Origin: CBDDIP01 sp965229005
GTDB lineage: Bacteria > Actinomycetota > Acidimicrobiia > Acidimicrobiales > Ilumatobacteraceae
DNA: 64,000 nucleotides
Assembly: GCA_965229005.1 (NCBI GenBank)
Contig: CBDDIP010000002.1
Coordinates: 1,054,001 to 1,118,000, forward strand
Reading direction: 5' to 3'
Shown here: in pieces, positions 33,194 through 43,138 of the stretch
How positions within the stretch are numbered: position 1 is the stretch's first letter
Layout: every line of letters starts with the position of its first letter
Translations under genes and position numbers: made by a program
Notes under the pieces: generated by a model
Databases searched by the model: none
What the model was told of the DNA's origin: nothing
Seen by the model: the letters and a program-made list of their open reading frames with translations, nothing else

Positions 33194-35134
33194 ATGCCGC
33201 TCCTCACCCGCCGTTCGCTGCACGCCTCGCTCGCTGCCGTCGGCATCGTCGCCGCGACGATCTCGATCGCCGCTCCGACCACCGCCTTCGCCGCCGACAC
33301 CGACATCAAGATCAACGAGATCGAGTCGAGCGGCGGCACGCCGGGCGACTGGGTGGAGCTGACCAACACGGGCGCCGCGCCAGTGGACATCTCCGGGTTC
33401 AAGTTCCTCGACGGCGACGACACGCACACCAAGTACTCGATCCCCGCCGGCACGATCGTCGCGCCCGGTGCCTACTACCTCCTCGAGGAAGCGGCGTTCG
33501 GCTTCGGGCTCGGCACCCCGGATCAGGCCCGGCTCTACGCCGCCGACGGCACGACGATCGTCGACTCGTACTCGTGGACACCGCACGCCAGCACCACGTA
33601 CGGCCGCTGCCCGAACGGCACCGGTGGGTTCATCACGACGACCACGCCGACCAAGGGCGCAGCGAACGACTGCAGCGTTCCGGTGAAGATCAACGAGGTC
33701 GAGTCCAACGGCGGCACGCCCGGCGACTGGGTGGAGTTGATCAACACCGGCGCTGCGGCGGTGGACGTCTCGGGGTTCAAGTTCCTCGACGGTGACGACA
33801 CGCACACCAAGTACTCCATCCCCGCCGGCACCACCATCGCCGCCGGGGGCTACTACCTCCTCGAGGAAGCGGCCTTCGGGTTCGGCCTCGGCACGAACGA
33901 CTCTGCCCGCCTCTTCGCCGCCGATGGGACGACGATCGTCGACTCGTACGCATGGGGCCCGCACGCAACGACCACGTACGGCCGCTGCCCGAACGGCACC
34001 GGCGCCTTCGCCACCACCACGGCATCGACCAAGGGCGCGGTGAACGCCTGCACCGGTGACCCGGTGCCCGCTCTCGTGTGGCCCGGCGGCACAGCCGTGC
34101 AGAACGCGGACGCGGCGAGCGCCTTCGGCGGCAACATGAGCGGCCTCGTCTACGAGGGCTCCGGCAGCGCCACCCCCGGCACGATCTGGGTGGCCCGCAA
34201 CGGGCCCGGCTCGATCTACCGCCTCGTCTTCAACGGCACGAACTGGGTCTCCGACGCCAGCAACGGCTGGGGTGCCGGCAAGCTCGTCCACTACGCCGAC
34301 GGCACGGGCGAGCCCGACGCCGAAGGGATCACCTTTGCCGGCAACGGCCCGTCCGGCGGGCTGTACGTGTCCACCGAGCGCAACAACTCCAACAACGGCG
34401 TCAGCAAGAACGTCGTGCTGCGGTTCGACCCGTCGACGCCGGGCACCTCGCTGAACGCCACCAACGAGTGGGACCTCACCGGTGACATCCCGGTGACCGG
34501 CCCGAACCTCGGCCTCGAGGCGATCACCTGGGTCCCCGACTCGTTCCTCACCTCGAAGGGCTTCCTCGACGAGAGCAAGGCCCACGCCTACAACCCGGCC
34601 GAGTACCCGAGCCACAGCGCCGGCGTGTTCTTCATCGGCGTCGAGGCGACGGGCACGATCTACGGCTACGTGCTGAACGAGGCGGGCGGCGGGTTCACCA
34701 AGGTGGCCACGATCACGAGCGGCTTCGCCGGTGTGATGGACCTGCAGTTCGACCGAGAGCTCGGCGACCTGTGGGCCGTGTGCGACGACACGTGCCAGGG
34801 GCGGACGTCGGTGCTGCACGTGAAGGCCAACGGCAAGTTCGCCGTCGACGCCACGTACGAGCGCCCGACCGGCATGGCCAACCTCAACAACGAGGGCTTC
34901 GCCTTCGCGCCGTTGAGCGAGTGCGTCGGCGGCAAGCGTCCGGTGTTCTGGTCCGACGACAGCGCAACCGACTCGCACGCCTTCCGCACCGGCACCCTGA
35001 ACTGCACGGTCACGCCGCCGCCGGACGTCCCCGAGTTCCCGATCGCCGCACTGCCGCTGCTGTCCGCCGCAGGTCTGCTCGGCGGGTGGATGCTGCTGCA
35101 GCGCCGCCGGCAGCTGAACACCGTGCTCAGCTGA
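33194..35134 (+). CDS. Surface protein with two lamin-tail domains and a PEF/PEP-CTERM-like C-terminus
   Basis: The protein has 646 residues. A Sec signal peptide (MPLLTRRSLHASLAAVGIVA onward, cleavage after AFA near 33) is followed by two nearly identical lamin-tail (LTD) domains (IKINEIESSGGTPGDWVEL and VKINEVESNGGTPGDWVEL). Residues ~290-600 resemble a beta-propeller esterase-like domain (GLEAITWVPDSF, FDRELGDLWAVCDD). The C-terminus has a short motif VPEFP, a hydrophobic helix (AALPLLSAAGLLGGWMLL) and a basic tail QRRRQ. This tripartite end resembles PEF-CTERM/PEP-CTERM sorting signals rather than LPXTG. TACCGT stands 6 nt before the ATG. Confidence 0.8.
   Translation: MPLLTRRSLHASLAAVGIVAATISIAAPTTAFAADTDIKINEIESSGGTPGDWVELTNTGAAPVDISGFKFLDGDDTHTKYSIPAGTIVAPGAYYLLEEAAFGFGLGTPDQARLYAADGTTIVDSYSWTPHASTTYGRCPNGTGGFITTTTPTKGAANDCSVPVKINEVESNGGTPGDWVELINTGAAAVDVSGFKFLDGDDTHTKYSIPAGTTIAAGGYYLLEEAAFGFGLGTNDSARLFAADGTTIVDSYAWGPHATTTYGRCPNGTGAFATTTASTKGAVNACTGDPVPALVWPGGTAVQNADAASAFGGNMSGLVYEGSGSATPGTIWVARNGPGSIYRLVFNGTNWVSDASNGWGAGKLVHYADGTGEPDAEGITFAGNGPSGGLYVSTERNNSNNGVSKNVVLRFDPSTPGTSLNATNEWDLTGDIPVTGPNLGLEAITWVPDSFLTSKGFLDESKAHAYNPAEYPSHSAGVFFIGVEATGTIYGYVLNEAGGGFTKVATITSGFAGVMDLQFDRELGDLWAVCDDTCQGRTSVLHVKANGKFAVDATYERPTGMANLNNEGFAFAPLSECVGGKRPVFWSDDSATDSHAFRTGTLNCTVTPPPDVPEFPIAALPLLSAAGLLGGWMLLQRRRQLNTVLS
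33308..34063 (+). repeat. In-frame tandem duplication, 2 x 378 bp (lamin-tail domains)
   Basis: The unit 33308-33685 recurs at 33686-34063 with an offset of exactly 378 bp (126 codons), checked at both the start (AAGATCAACGAG) and near the end (AAGGGCGC at 33653 and 34031). No indel separates the copies and differences are mostly synonymous or conservative. Confidence 0.85.
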
Positions 35135-35143
35135 ACACCGTGC

Positions 35144-35147
<4 letters not shown>
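35114..35147. repeat. 17-bp tandem duplication at two convergent stop codons
   Basis: CTGAACACCGTGCTCAG occurs at 35114-35130 and again at 35131-35147, and the first 8 bases recur at 35148-35155. Each junction makes the palindrome TCAGCTGA, which holds the stop codon of the lamin-tail gene (first junction) and of purU (second junction). Confidence 0.85.
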
Positions 35148-35995
<848 letters not shown>

Positions 35996-36060
35996 CCGCC
36001 CATCGTGCCCCACACCGCAACACCACACGAAATGCCGATGTGCGGTCGGATCGCGTGCAG

Positions 36061-38622
36061 TCAGGGGGTGTGGAGCACGCCCGCGACGGCGTGGCGCGAG
36101 GCGGATCGCGAGGGGGGAGCGGTCGCCGCGAGGGCGAGTGCCGCGGTGCCGACGATGGCGATGGCCAACCAGGCGAACGGCACGCTGCCTGTGGGGACGA
36201 CGCCGAGCAGCTCGGCGAAGCGCCGCCACGCGAAACGTCCGACGATCACCCCGAGCGGTACCCCGATGAAGGTGCCGACGGCGATCACGGTGATCGCCTG
36301 CCAGTGGACCGAGCGATGCAGATCGCGATCGCTGAAGCCGAGCGCGCGCAGGATCGCCAGCTCGCGCCGGCGATCACGAACGGAGGTGGCAACGGCCAAC
36401 GACAAGCCCGCCGCAAGGCCGACGATCAGCATGCCGCCGAGGATCATCGGCGCCGACCGCAGGTCGCTGACGTTGATGATCTCCGGTGGGCGAACCGGTG
36501 TGGTGTGCACGATCGGCGCGCCCTGCCCGTCCCACGACGTGATGTCGCCGAGGCGCGCCACGAACGCGTTCGCATCGACACCGCGATGAAGACGGATCCC
36601 GACCATCGCCGTCAGACCGCTCGGCGCATCGTCGACGAGGATGAACGCACCGATCCCCAACCCGGTGCGATCGGCGACGAACTGCCCCGCCGACGGCATC
36701 ACCGCGATCCCGACGACACGGAACGGCTGCTCTCCGAACGTCGACGACGCGGTCAGCTGATCTCCGATGCGGATGCGGAGCTGCGCGGCGGTGTCGCTGC
36801 CGATCACGCCCTCGCCGACCCGTTGCGGCGCGCGGCCGGACAGGATCGGCAACGAGGTGTCGGCGGCGTTGCCGAACCCGAACACCACCGGCGCCGTTCG
36901 CTCGCCGAGGTAGCTCGACGGGTCGAAGGCGAAGTACGACACCTCGGCGACGTCATCGTGGACGCCCGGCTGCTCCAGCGACGCCGCGACCGCATCGGTG
37001 TCGGCGTAGCCGAAGCCGCCACCCGTGATCACCGAGACGTCCCACGGCCACCCGTACGACTGGGGGTGGCTGACGAGCGTCGACAGGTTGCTGCCGAAGA
37101 CGAGCACCGTCGTGCCGGCGACGATGGCGACGACGCAACCGAGCAGCACGGCCACATCGGCTCCGGCACGGGTGCGACCCGTTGCCGCCGTGATCCCGGT
37201 CGTCGCCGATGGGTTGCTCCCGAGCGCCAGCGACTGACCGAGCCACGTCGCCGCGTGGGAGTGCTGGTCCGCTACGCCTGCCCGGCGCGCTGACCTGTCG
37301 GCGAGCACGGCGATCACGACGAACGCCGCGACGAACAGCGCGAGCGCTGTCGGCACGGCGATCGCCAGCGGCAGTCCGAAGCCCGGCGAGGGGTCGACGT
37401 CGCGCACGCTGCCGAGTGGACCGATCGGCGACAGCAGGAGCGCCACCGCGAGTGCGCCGCAGACGCCAACCGCCACCGCGCACGCCAGCGGTGCCGCCGT
37501 CCAGCGCGACCGCTGCGCCCGCGTTGCGCCGATCGCCAGCAGATCACGCTGGGCTGCCGCCTGGCGACGTAACGTGCGCGCCACCAGCAGTCCGATGATC
37601 GTCAGCGTCGAGATCGCCGCCACGCCCCCGAACGCGAACAGCGCGGTCACCGTCGGCCGTGTCGTGCGGCGCACCGCGTCGTCGAGGTCGCTGCGGTCCT
37701 GCCCGATGTAGAAGTGGGTCGACTGCTGATCGAGCAGCACCCTCGGCAGCTCGTCCTCGTTCAGCCGATCGGCAGCAGCGGAGAACTGGTCGCGGATCGA
37801 CTCCGTGCTCACCCCCGCCGCGAGGTTCAGTGAGTAGAACCAGTACTGGCTGGAGCACGTGGGCGGTGTGACCGCTGCGCCGACGTCCTCCAACGTCATG
37901 TCGGGGTGCAGGGTCGGCATGCACGAGTACTGCTGGGTGAGATCGGCGCTGACGAGGAGCTGCTGGCGCGGGAACAGCTCGTCGGGCAGGACCTCGTTGG
38001 CGAACGTGCCGAAACCGGCGATGCGCACCTGCTCGACACCGATCGGCGCGATCGTCTCGCCCGGCGCGACCCCGCCGTCCAGCAGGAGGTTCCACCAGAA
38101 CGCCAGATCGATCGTGTCGCCGGGATGGAGCGATCGGCCCTCGATCTGCTCGAGCGTCGACCGGTAGCCGTTGCTGACGAACACCTCGTGGTCGTTGCTC
38201 GGCAGTCGCCCGCTCGTCACCGTCGGCCGGTCGACGTCGACGTAGCGGCCGTCGACGGAACCGAACGTCTGCACCCACTGCTCGACGCTCGAGACCTGCT
38301 CGATCGTCGTCGGCTTCGTGTCGGCGGCCGAGGCCACGAGCATCGTGTGCGAGTGCACCGACGTCACCCCGGTGAAGCCTCGGATGGCAGCGTCCATCTC
38401 GGTCGACCACACACCCGGGTTGATGGTCACCTCGGCGACCTCCGCCCGCTCGACGTAGCCGGGGTAGGCCCGATCCGTCCGGTGCGCGATCACCGCCGAC
38501 CCGATCGCCGTGCCACCGCCCAACGCGAGCACGAGCGCGAGACCGGCGAGCGCCGACGTCGAACCGCGCAGCCCGCGTCCAGCCAGCACCCCCGTCCGTC
38601 GTGACGCGAGACCGGTGGACAT
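36061..38622 (-). CDS. FtsX-like ABC permease, downstream paralogue of a tandem pair
   Basis: The protein has 853 residues. One N-terminal helix (ALAGLALVLALGGGTAIGSAV) is followed by a large external domain with conserved cysteines (near QYSCMPT and PPTCSSQYWFYS), a central bundle of membrane helices, a second external domain and a final FtsX bundle with the loop RRRELAILRALGFSDRDL. Its start codon overlaps the stop of the upstream paralogue by one base (TGATG). The two proteins have the same number of codons and share local strings such as YPGYVERAEVAEV and YPDYVERADVAEV, so they arose by duplication. No ABC ATPase is encoded nearby. Function: probably a two-subunit mechanotransmission or export permease. 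Confidence 0.85.
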   Translation of the reverse strand: MSTGLASRRTGVLAGRGLRGSTSALAGLALVLALGGGTAIGSAVIAHRTDRAYPGYVERAEVAEVTINPGVWSTEMDAAIRGFTGVTSVHSHTMLVASAADTKPTTIEQVSSVEQWVQTFGSVDGRYVDVDRPTVTSGRLPSNDHEVFVSNGYRSTLEQIEGRSLHPGDTIDLAFWWNLLLDGGVAPGETIAPIGVEQVRIAGFGTFANEVLPDELFPRQQLLVSADLTQQYSCMPTLHPDMTLEDVGAAVTPPTCSSQYWFYSLNLAAGVSTESIRDQFSAAADRLNEDELPRVLLDQQSTHFYIGQDRSDLDDAVRRTTRPTVTALFAFGGVAAISTLTIIGLLVARTLRRQAAAQRDLLAIGATRAQRSRWTAAPLACAVAVGVCGALAVALLLSPIGPLGSVRDVDPSPGFGLPLAIAVPTALALFVAAFVVIAVLADRSARRAGVADQHSHAATWLGQSLALGSNPSATTGITAATGRTRAGADVAVLLGCVVAIVAGTTVLVFGSNLSTLVSHPQSYGWPWDVSVITGGGFGYADTDAVAASLEQPGVHDDVAEVSYFAFDPSSYLGERTAPVVFGFGNAADTSLPILSGRAPQRVGEGVIGSDTAAQLRIRIGDQLTASSTFGEQPFRVVGIAVMPSAGQFVADRTGLGIGAFILVDDAPSGLTAMVGIRLHRGVDANAFVARLGDITSWDGQGAPIVHTTPVRPPEIINVSDLRSAPMILGGMLIVGLAAGLSLAVATSVRDRRRELAILRALGFSDRDLHRSVHWQAITVIAVGTFIGVPLGVIVGRFAWRRFAELLGVVPTGSVPFAWLAIAIVGTAALALAATAPPSRSASRHAVAGVLHTP

Positions 38623-41183
38623 CACGCCGACGAGTGGAGCACATCGGCCACGGCGACGCGCGACGCAGCCCGCGACGGTGGCTGCGCCGCCAGAAGTGCG
38701 AGAGCGATCGTCGCCGCGGCGAGGAGAGCGAGCCACACCAACGGGACCGATGCGTCGGCACTCACACCCAGCTGCTCGGCGAACTTGCGCCACATCAATC
38801 GCCCGAACACGGCGCCGAGCGGTGCGCCGATGACCACTCCGATCGCGGCGACGGTCGCCGCGTGCCACCGGACCGAGGCGTGCAGGTCGGCGTCACCGAA
38901 GCCGAGCGCGCGCAGCACGGCAAGCTCGCGACGCCGGTCGCGCACGGACGTGGCAATGGACAGCGACAACCCGATGGCGAGTCCGGCCACCAGGATCCCG
39001 CCCAAAACGATGGGGGCAGCCTGCTCGTCGCTGACGTTGACGATTTCTGGCGGCCGGACCGGCCCAGTGTGCATCAGCACCGGCGCGCCGCCGGTGTCCC
39101 ACGCGTCGGTGGCTCCGAGCGCGTCGACGAACTCCGGCACCGAAGTGCCATCGGTGAGGCGGATGCCGACGAACGCCGCCGGCGAATCGCTCACGACGTC
39201 GGCGTCGATCAGGATGAAGGCACCCGTGCCGAGGCCCGTGCGATCGGCGATGAACGGGCCGACGGATGGCAGCACGGCGATGCCGACGATCGTCACCGGC
39301 ACCTCCTCGAACGGCACCGAGCTGGCGATCAGCTGATCCCCGATCGCCAGGCCGAACGCTGCTGCGGTCCTGCTGCCGATCACGGCCTCGCCGGCGCGCA
39401 GCGCAGCGCGTCCCTCGAGGATGGGGAACGGTGTGTCGACGGCGTTGGCGAACCCGTAGAGCACCGGCATCGCGTCGGGTCCGAGGAAGGTGGACGAGTC
39501 GAAGGCGAAGTACGACACGTCGGCCACCTGCCCCTGCACCTCCGGCTGAGCGAGGCTGGCCTCGACCGCGGTGACGTCGGTGTCGCCGTACCCGGCGCCG
39601 GAGATCGTGGTGACGTCCCAGGGCCAGCCGTACGCAGCCGGACGATCGACCAACGAGGAGAGGTTGGCGCCGAACACGATCGCCGTCGACCCTGCGGCGA
39701 TCGCCACGACGGCACCGGCCAGCACGGCCATGTCGGGCCCGGCGCGTCTGCCGCCCAACGCGGCGGACACACCCGTCGTGGCCGACGGCCGGCTCGCCTT
39801 GCTGACGACACCGGCGATCCGCCCAGCGGCGGCCGGCCGGGCCTGCGCACGCGTGTCGGCCCGAGCCGTCCACCACGCGAGGAGCGCGAGGAGCACCGCG
39901 ACTGCGGCGGTGAACGCTGCCGTCAGCGGGACGACCACGTCGGCCGGCAAACGGAGCCCGGGCGAGGGTTCGAGGACGCGCACCGTGCCGAGCGGGCCGA
40001 GCGGTGACAGCAGCGCAGCGACCCCGATCGCGCCGACCAGGCCGATGCCGATCGCGATCGCTGGAGCGGACGCAGCCCACCACCCCCGCTGGGCCGCGGT
40101 TGCGCCGACGGCGAGCAGACCTCGTCTCGCCGCCATCGGGCGTCGCAGCATCCTCGACAACATCAACCCGGCGATCGTCAGCGTCGCCAGCGCAGCCACC
40201 GCGGCGAACGCGCCGAGCGCAGCGACGGTCGGTTGCGTCGTCTGGTGCACCGCGTCGTCGAGATCGGCGCGGTCCTGTGAGACGTAGAAGTAGCCCGAGG
40301 TCAGATCGAGCACCGCCGGTGGCACGTCCGGGCTCAACCGGGCCGCGGCGGCAGCGAACTGATCTCGGATGGACGCAGGCGTCGTCCCGGGAGCGAGCTG
40401 TAACGAGTAGTAGATGAACTGGCTGCTGCACGTCGGCGGCGCGGCGGCGGCGAAGGCCTCCTCCACGGTCATGTCCGCTCGGTAGTCGGGCAGGCACGTG
40501 TATTTCTTGGCCACGTCGGCGCTGACGATGAGCCGTTGCCGCGGCCACAGCTCGTCGGGGAGCACCTCGTCAGCCAAGGTGCCGAAGCCGGAGATGCGCA
40601 GGTGCTCGACGGCGAGCGGCTCGAGCACGTCGTCGGTCGACTCGAGCGAGTCGAGTGCCAGCGTCCAGTAGAACGGCACGTCGATCACGTCGCCCACCTG
40701 CAGGGGCCGCCCGACGATGGTCTCGAGTTCGCTGCGGTACCCGTCGGTGACGAACACCTCGTGATCTCCGGTCGGGGCGCGGCCGCTGGTGATCGTCGGC
40801 CGATCGACCTCGCTGTAGCGGCCGTCCGGCGATCCGTAGACCTGCAACCAGAGCGTCGGACCGATCGCCTCGATCACCGGCGCCGGACCGCTGATCCCGA
40901 CCGTGGCCAGAAGCAGCGCGTCGGAGTGGACGGACTGGACCCCGTCGAAGCTCCGGATCGCCGCGTCCATCGCCACCGAGTCGTTGCTCGGGTTGATCAC
41001 CACCTCGGCCACGTCGGCGCGCTCGACGTAGTCCGGGTAGGCGTGGTCGGTGCGATACGCCACCACGGCCGAACCGAGCGCCGTCCCGCCTCCGAGGGCG
41101 ACGACGAGCGCGAGGCCGATCCGGGACGCGCGCGAGCCGCGCAGCTCCCGACTCGCCAACAACCCAGCCCGTGCGAACACCAC
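38622..41183 (-). CDS. FtsX-like ABC permease, upstream paralogue of a tandem pair
   Basis: The protein has 853 residues when started at the GTG at 41183, exactly the length of the downstream copy, which supports this start (a second GTG follows at 41180). The layout is the same: N-terminal helix, external domain with KYTCLPD and PPTCSSQFIYYS cysteines, central helices, second external domain and a C-terminal bundle with RRRELAVLRALGFGDADL. Both copies probably form one heteromeric permease; the ATPase must be encoded elsewhere. The gene is divergent from the alpha/beta hydrolase gene with very little room between them. Confidence 0.85.
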   Translation of the reverse strand: MVFARAGLLASRELRGSRASRIGLALVVALGGGTALGSAVVAYRTDHAYPDYVERADVAEVVINPSNDSVAMDAAIRSFDGVQSVHSDALLLATVGISGPAPVIEAIGPTLWLQVYGSPDGRYSEVDRPTITSGRAPTGDHEVFVTDGYRSELETIVGRPLQVGDVIDVPFYWTLALDSLESTDDVLEPLAVEHLRISGFGTLADEVLPDELWPRQRLIVSADVAKKYTCLPDYRADMTVEEAFAAAAPPTCSSQFIYYSLQLAPGTTPASIRDQFAAAAARLSPDVPPAVLDLTSGYFYVSQDRADLDDAVHQTTQPTVAALGAFAAVAALATLTIAGLMLSRMLRRPMAARRGLLAVGATAAQRGWWAASAPAIAIGIGLVGAIGVAALLSPLGPLGTVRVLEPSPGLRLPADVVVPLTAAFTAAVAVLLALLAWWTARADTRAQARPAAAGRIAGVVSKASRPSATTGVSAALGGRRAGPDMAVLAGAVVAIAAGSTAIVFGANLSSLVDRPAAYGWPWDVTTISGAGYGDTDVTAVEASLAQPEVQGQVADVSYFAFDSSTFLGPDAMPVLYGFANAVDTPFPILEGRAALRAGEAVIGSRTAAAFGLAIGDQLIASSVPFEEVPVTIVGIAVLPSVGPFIADRTGLGTGAFILIDADVVSDSPAAFVGIRLTDGTSVPEFVDALGATDAWDTGGAPVLMHTGPVRPPEIVNVSDEQAAPIVLGGILVAGLAIGLSLSIATSVRDRRRELAVLRALGFGDADLHASVRWHAATVAAIGVVIGAPLGAVFGRLMWRKFAEQLGVSADASVPLVWLALLAAATIALALLAAQPPSRAASRVAVADVLHSSA

Positions 41184-41197
41184 CCCAGTAGACCCGG

Positions 41198-41950
41198 GTG
41201 GATCGCGAGCGACAAGGGTGCTGGCCACACCGGCAGACTGGGTGCATCGATGCGCTCCTGATCCACAGCCCACTCGTCGGTCCGGCGACGATGGCTCCGC
41301 TCGGAGCTGCGCTGGTCGAACGCGGCTGGCACGTCATCGCTCCCGACCTGCGACGACACCTCGACTCGCCCACCTCGTTCGCGAAGGCAGCATCAGCGGC
41401 GGCGAGCGGGCGCGCCATCGACGTCGTCGTCGGTCACTCCGGTGCCGGCTCGATGCTCCCGCTGATCGCTGCCAGGACCGGCGAGGCGACGTCGGTGTTC
41501 ATCGACGCCGTCGTCCCCGGTGACAGCCCGCAGTTCACCCCGTCCGACCGCTTCGTCGAGCTCCTCGAGCGGATCCCGGTCGACGACGGCCTGCTCGTCC
41601 CGTGGCACCGTTGGTGGCCACCGGAGACGATGACCCGGCTGCTCCCGGACGCCGGCGTGCGTGCGGCGATCGAAGCCGAGGTCCCGCGGGTGCCGCGCGG
41701 CTTCTACGAACTGCCGGTCGACGTGCCGGCGGGTTGGTGGCACCGCCCCGCCGTGTACCTCCAACTCAGCGCCGGCTACGACGAGGAGCGGTCGCAGGCG
41801 GACTGCTGGGGGTGGCCGACGAGCCGGATCGACGGCGGACACCTCGACCTCGTCGTCGCTCCCGAGCTCGTCGTCGGGCAGCTGCTGGAGCTCATCGACC
41901 GACTGCCCGAGCGCGCCCTACGATTCGAACCGGAAGGGGACTCATCATGA
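41198..41950 (+). CDS. Alpha/beta hydrolase, start uncertain
   Basis: The homologous part begins at DALLIHSPLVGPATMAPLG (near base 41249). It continues with GWHVIAPDLRRH, a nucleophile elbow GHSGAGSMLPLIA with the catalytic Ser, an Asp region near SVFIDAVVPGD and a late His in RIDGGHLDLV. The only in-frame standard start before it is GTG at 41198, only 14 bp from the divergent permease start and followed by 16 residues without hydrolase character. A CAGACT box ends 6 nt before an ATC codon at 41246, where related proteins would be expected to start. Its stop overlaps the pncA start (ATGA), so it is the first gene of the plus-strand operon leading to the enamidase. Confidence 0.75.
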   Translation: MDRERQGCWPHRQTGCIDALLIHSPLVGPATMAPLGAALVERGWHVIAPDLRRHLDSPTSFAKAASAAASGRAIDVVVGHSGAGSMLPLIAARTGEATSVFIDAVVPGDSPQFTPSDRFVELLERIPVDDGLLVPWHRWWPPETMTRLLPDAGVRAAIEAEVPRVPRGFYELPVDVPAGWWHRPAVYLQLSAGYDEERSQADCWGWPTSRIDGGHLDLVVAPELVVGQLLELIDRLPERALRFEPEGDSS

Positions 41951-42567
41951 GCAATGGATCCAAGCGCGGCCTCGTGATCGTGGACGTGCAACGCGACTTC
42001 TGCGACGACCAGCCCGGCGCGACGCTGGGCGTGCGCTTCGGTGGCGAGGTGGCCGGTCTGATCGGCGATCACCTCCGTTCGAGCATCGACGACTACGACC
42101 TCCTGGTGCTCACCGGCGACTGGCACATCGATCCAGGTGCGCACTTCTCCGAGCAACCCGACTACGTCGACACGTGGCCACGCCACTGCGTCGCCGGCAC
42201 CGATGGCGCGACGTGGCACCCGCTGCTCGACGCGGCGCTCGCCGACATCGAGGGCCGTGTCCCCACCGTCGTCATCCGCAAGGGTCGCCACGAAGCCGCG
42301 TACTCCGGCTTCGAGGGCGCCGACGAGGGCAGCGATCGCTCGCTCGACGATGTGCTCCGTTCCGCGGACATCGGCTCGGTCGACGTCGTCGGCATCGCCA
42401 CCGATCACTGCGTCAACGCCACAGCGGCCGACGCGGTGCGCCTCGGCTACGAGACGCGAGTCATCGGCGGGCTCACCGCCGCAGTCGACGATGCGCGGGG
42501 CGAGCAGTGCCTCGCCGCGCTTGCCGCTTCCGGTGCGACGGTCGAAGGCGGCGCACATCGTGCATGA
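41947..42567 (+). CDS. pncA: Nicotinamidase (isochorismatase superfamily)
   Basis: The protein has 206 residues. The catalytic triad is visible: Asp13 in IVDVQRDFCDD, Lys in VVIRKGRHEAAYSGF and Cys in GIATDHCVNATAADAV. The metal site is in TGDWHIDPGAHF (Asp, His, His). SGFEG matches nicotinamidases. It hydrolyses nicotinamide to nicotinate. A GGAAGGGGA ribosome-binding site precedes the ATG. In this setting it would feed nicotinate to the molybdenum hydroxylase encoded on the facing operon rather than only to NAD salvage. Confidence 0.9.
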   Translation: MSNGSKRGLVIVDVQRDFCDDQPGATLGVRFGGEVAGLIGDHLRSSIDDYDLLVLTGDWHIDPGAHFSEQPDYVDTWPRHCVAGTDGATWHPLLDAALADIEGRVPTVVIRKGRHEAAYSGFEGADEGSDRSLDDVLRSADIGSVDVVGIATDHCVNATAADAVRLGYETRVIGGLTAAVDDARGEQCLAALAASGATVEGGAHRA

Positions 42568-43138
42568 CGTGGTGATCCTCGCCATGCACACGTCGGTGCA
42601 CGAGCGGCGCGTCGAGATGGGCCGGACGCTGTCGCAACCGGTGCGCCAGGTGGTGTGCGCAGCCGTGCTGCACAACCCGTTCGCCGGGCAGTACGTCGAG
42701 GACCTCGCCGAGCTGATCGCCGCCAGCGTGCCGCTCGGCCAAGAGCTGGCCGAGGCAGCGGTCGCGGCACTCGGCTCACCCGTCGAGGCCTACGGCAAGG
42801 GTGCGATCGTCGGCACCAACGGCGAGCTCGAGCACGCCGCCGCCCTGCTGCATCCCGAGCTCGGCAAGCCGTTCCGCGCCGCCGTCGGCGGCGGCGCCGC
42901 GCTGATCCCGTCGGCGAAGAAGCGCGGCGCGCCCGGTTGCACCCTCGACATCCCACTCGGTCACAAGGACGCCGCCTTCGTCCGCTCACACTTCGACGCC
43001 GTCGAGCTGTCCATCCCCGATGCGCCCGGCCCCGACGAGATCGTCCTCGCCGTCGCCGTTGCCACCGGCGGCCGTCCGCTGCCCCGCGTTGGTGGCTTGG
43101 TCGTCGCCGACGTCGTCGGTCAGGACGGCCTGCGATGA
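42560..43138 (+). CDS. Amino acid synthesis family protein (DUF1185)
   Basis: The protein has 192 residues with GRTLSQPVRQVVCAAVLHNPFAG near the N-terminus, then EAYGKGAIVGTNGELEHAAALLHP and GHKDAAFVRSHFDAVEL, which match the amino-acid-synthesis (AA_synth) family. Members are found in catabolic clusters of heterocycles and amides; their reaction is not well defined. The GTG at 42560 overlaps pncA by 8 nt, and its stop overlaps the next ATG (ATGA). It therefore likely takes part in the same pathway as the enamidase, perhaps at a ring-opened or lactam intermediate. Confidence 0.8.
   Translation: MHDVVILAMHTSVHERRVEMGRTLSQPVRQVVCAAVLHNPFAGQYVEDLAELIAASVPLGQELAEAAVAALGSPVEAYGKGAIVGTNGELEHAAALLHPELGKPFRAAVGGGAALIPSAKKRGAPGCTLDIPLGHKDAAFVRSHFDAVELSIPDAPGPDEIVLAVAVATGGRPLPRVGGLVVADVVGQDGLR

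Noticed and set aside
33134..34978. 614-aa minus-strand frame opposite the lamin-tail gene
   Set aside because: It inherits the 378-bp repeat passively and has no recognisable domain.
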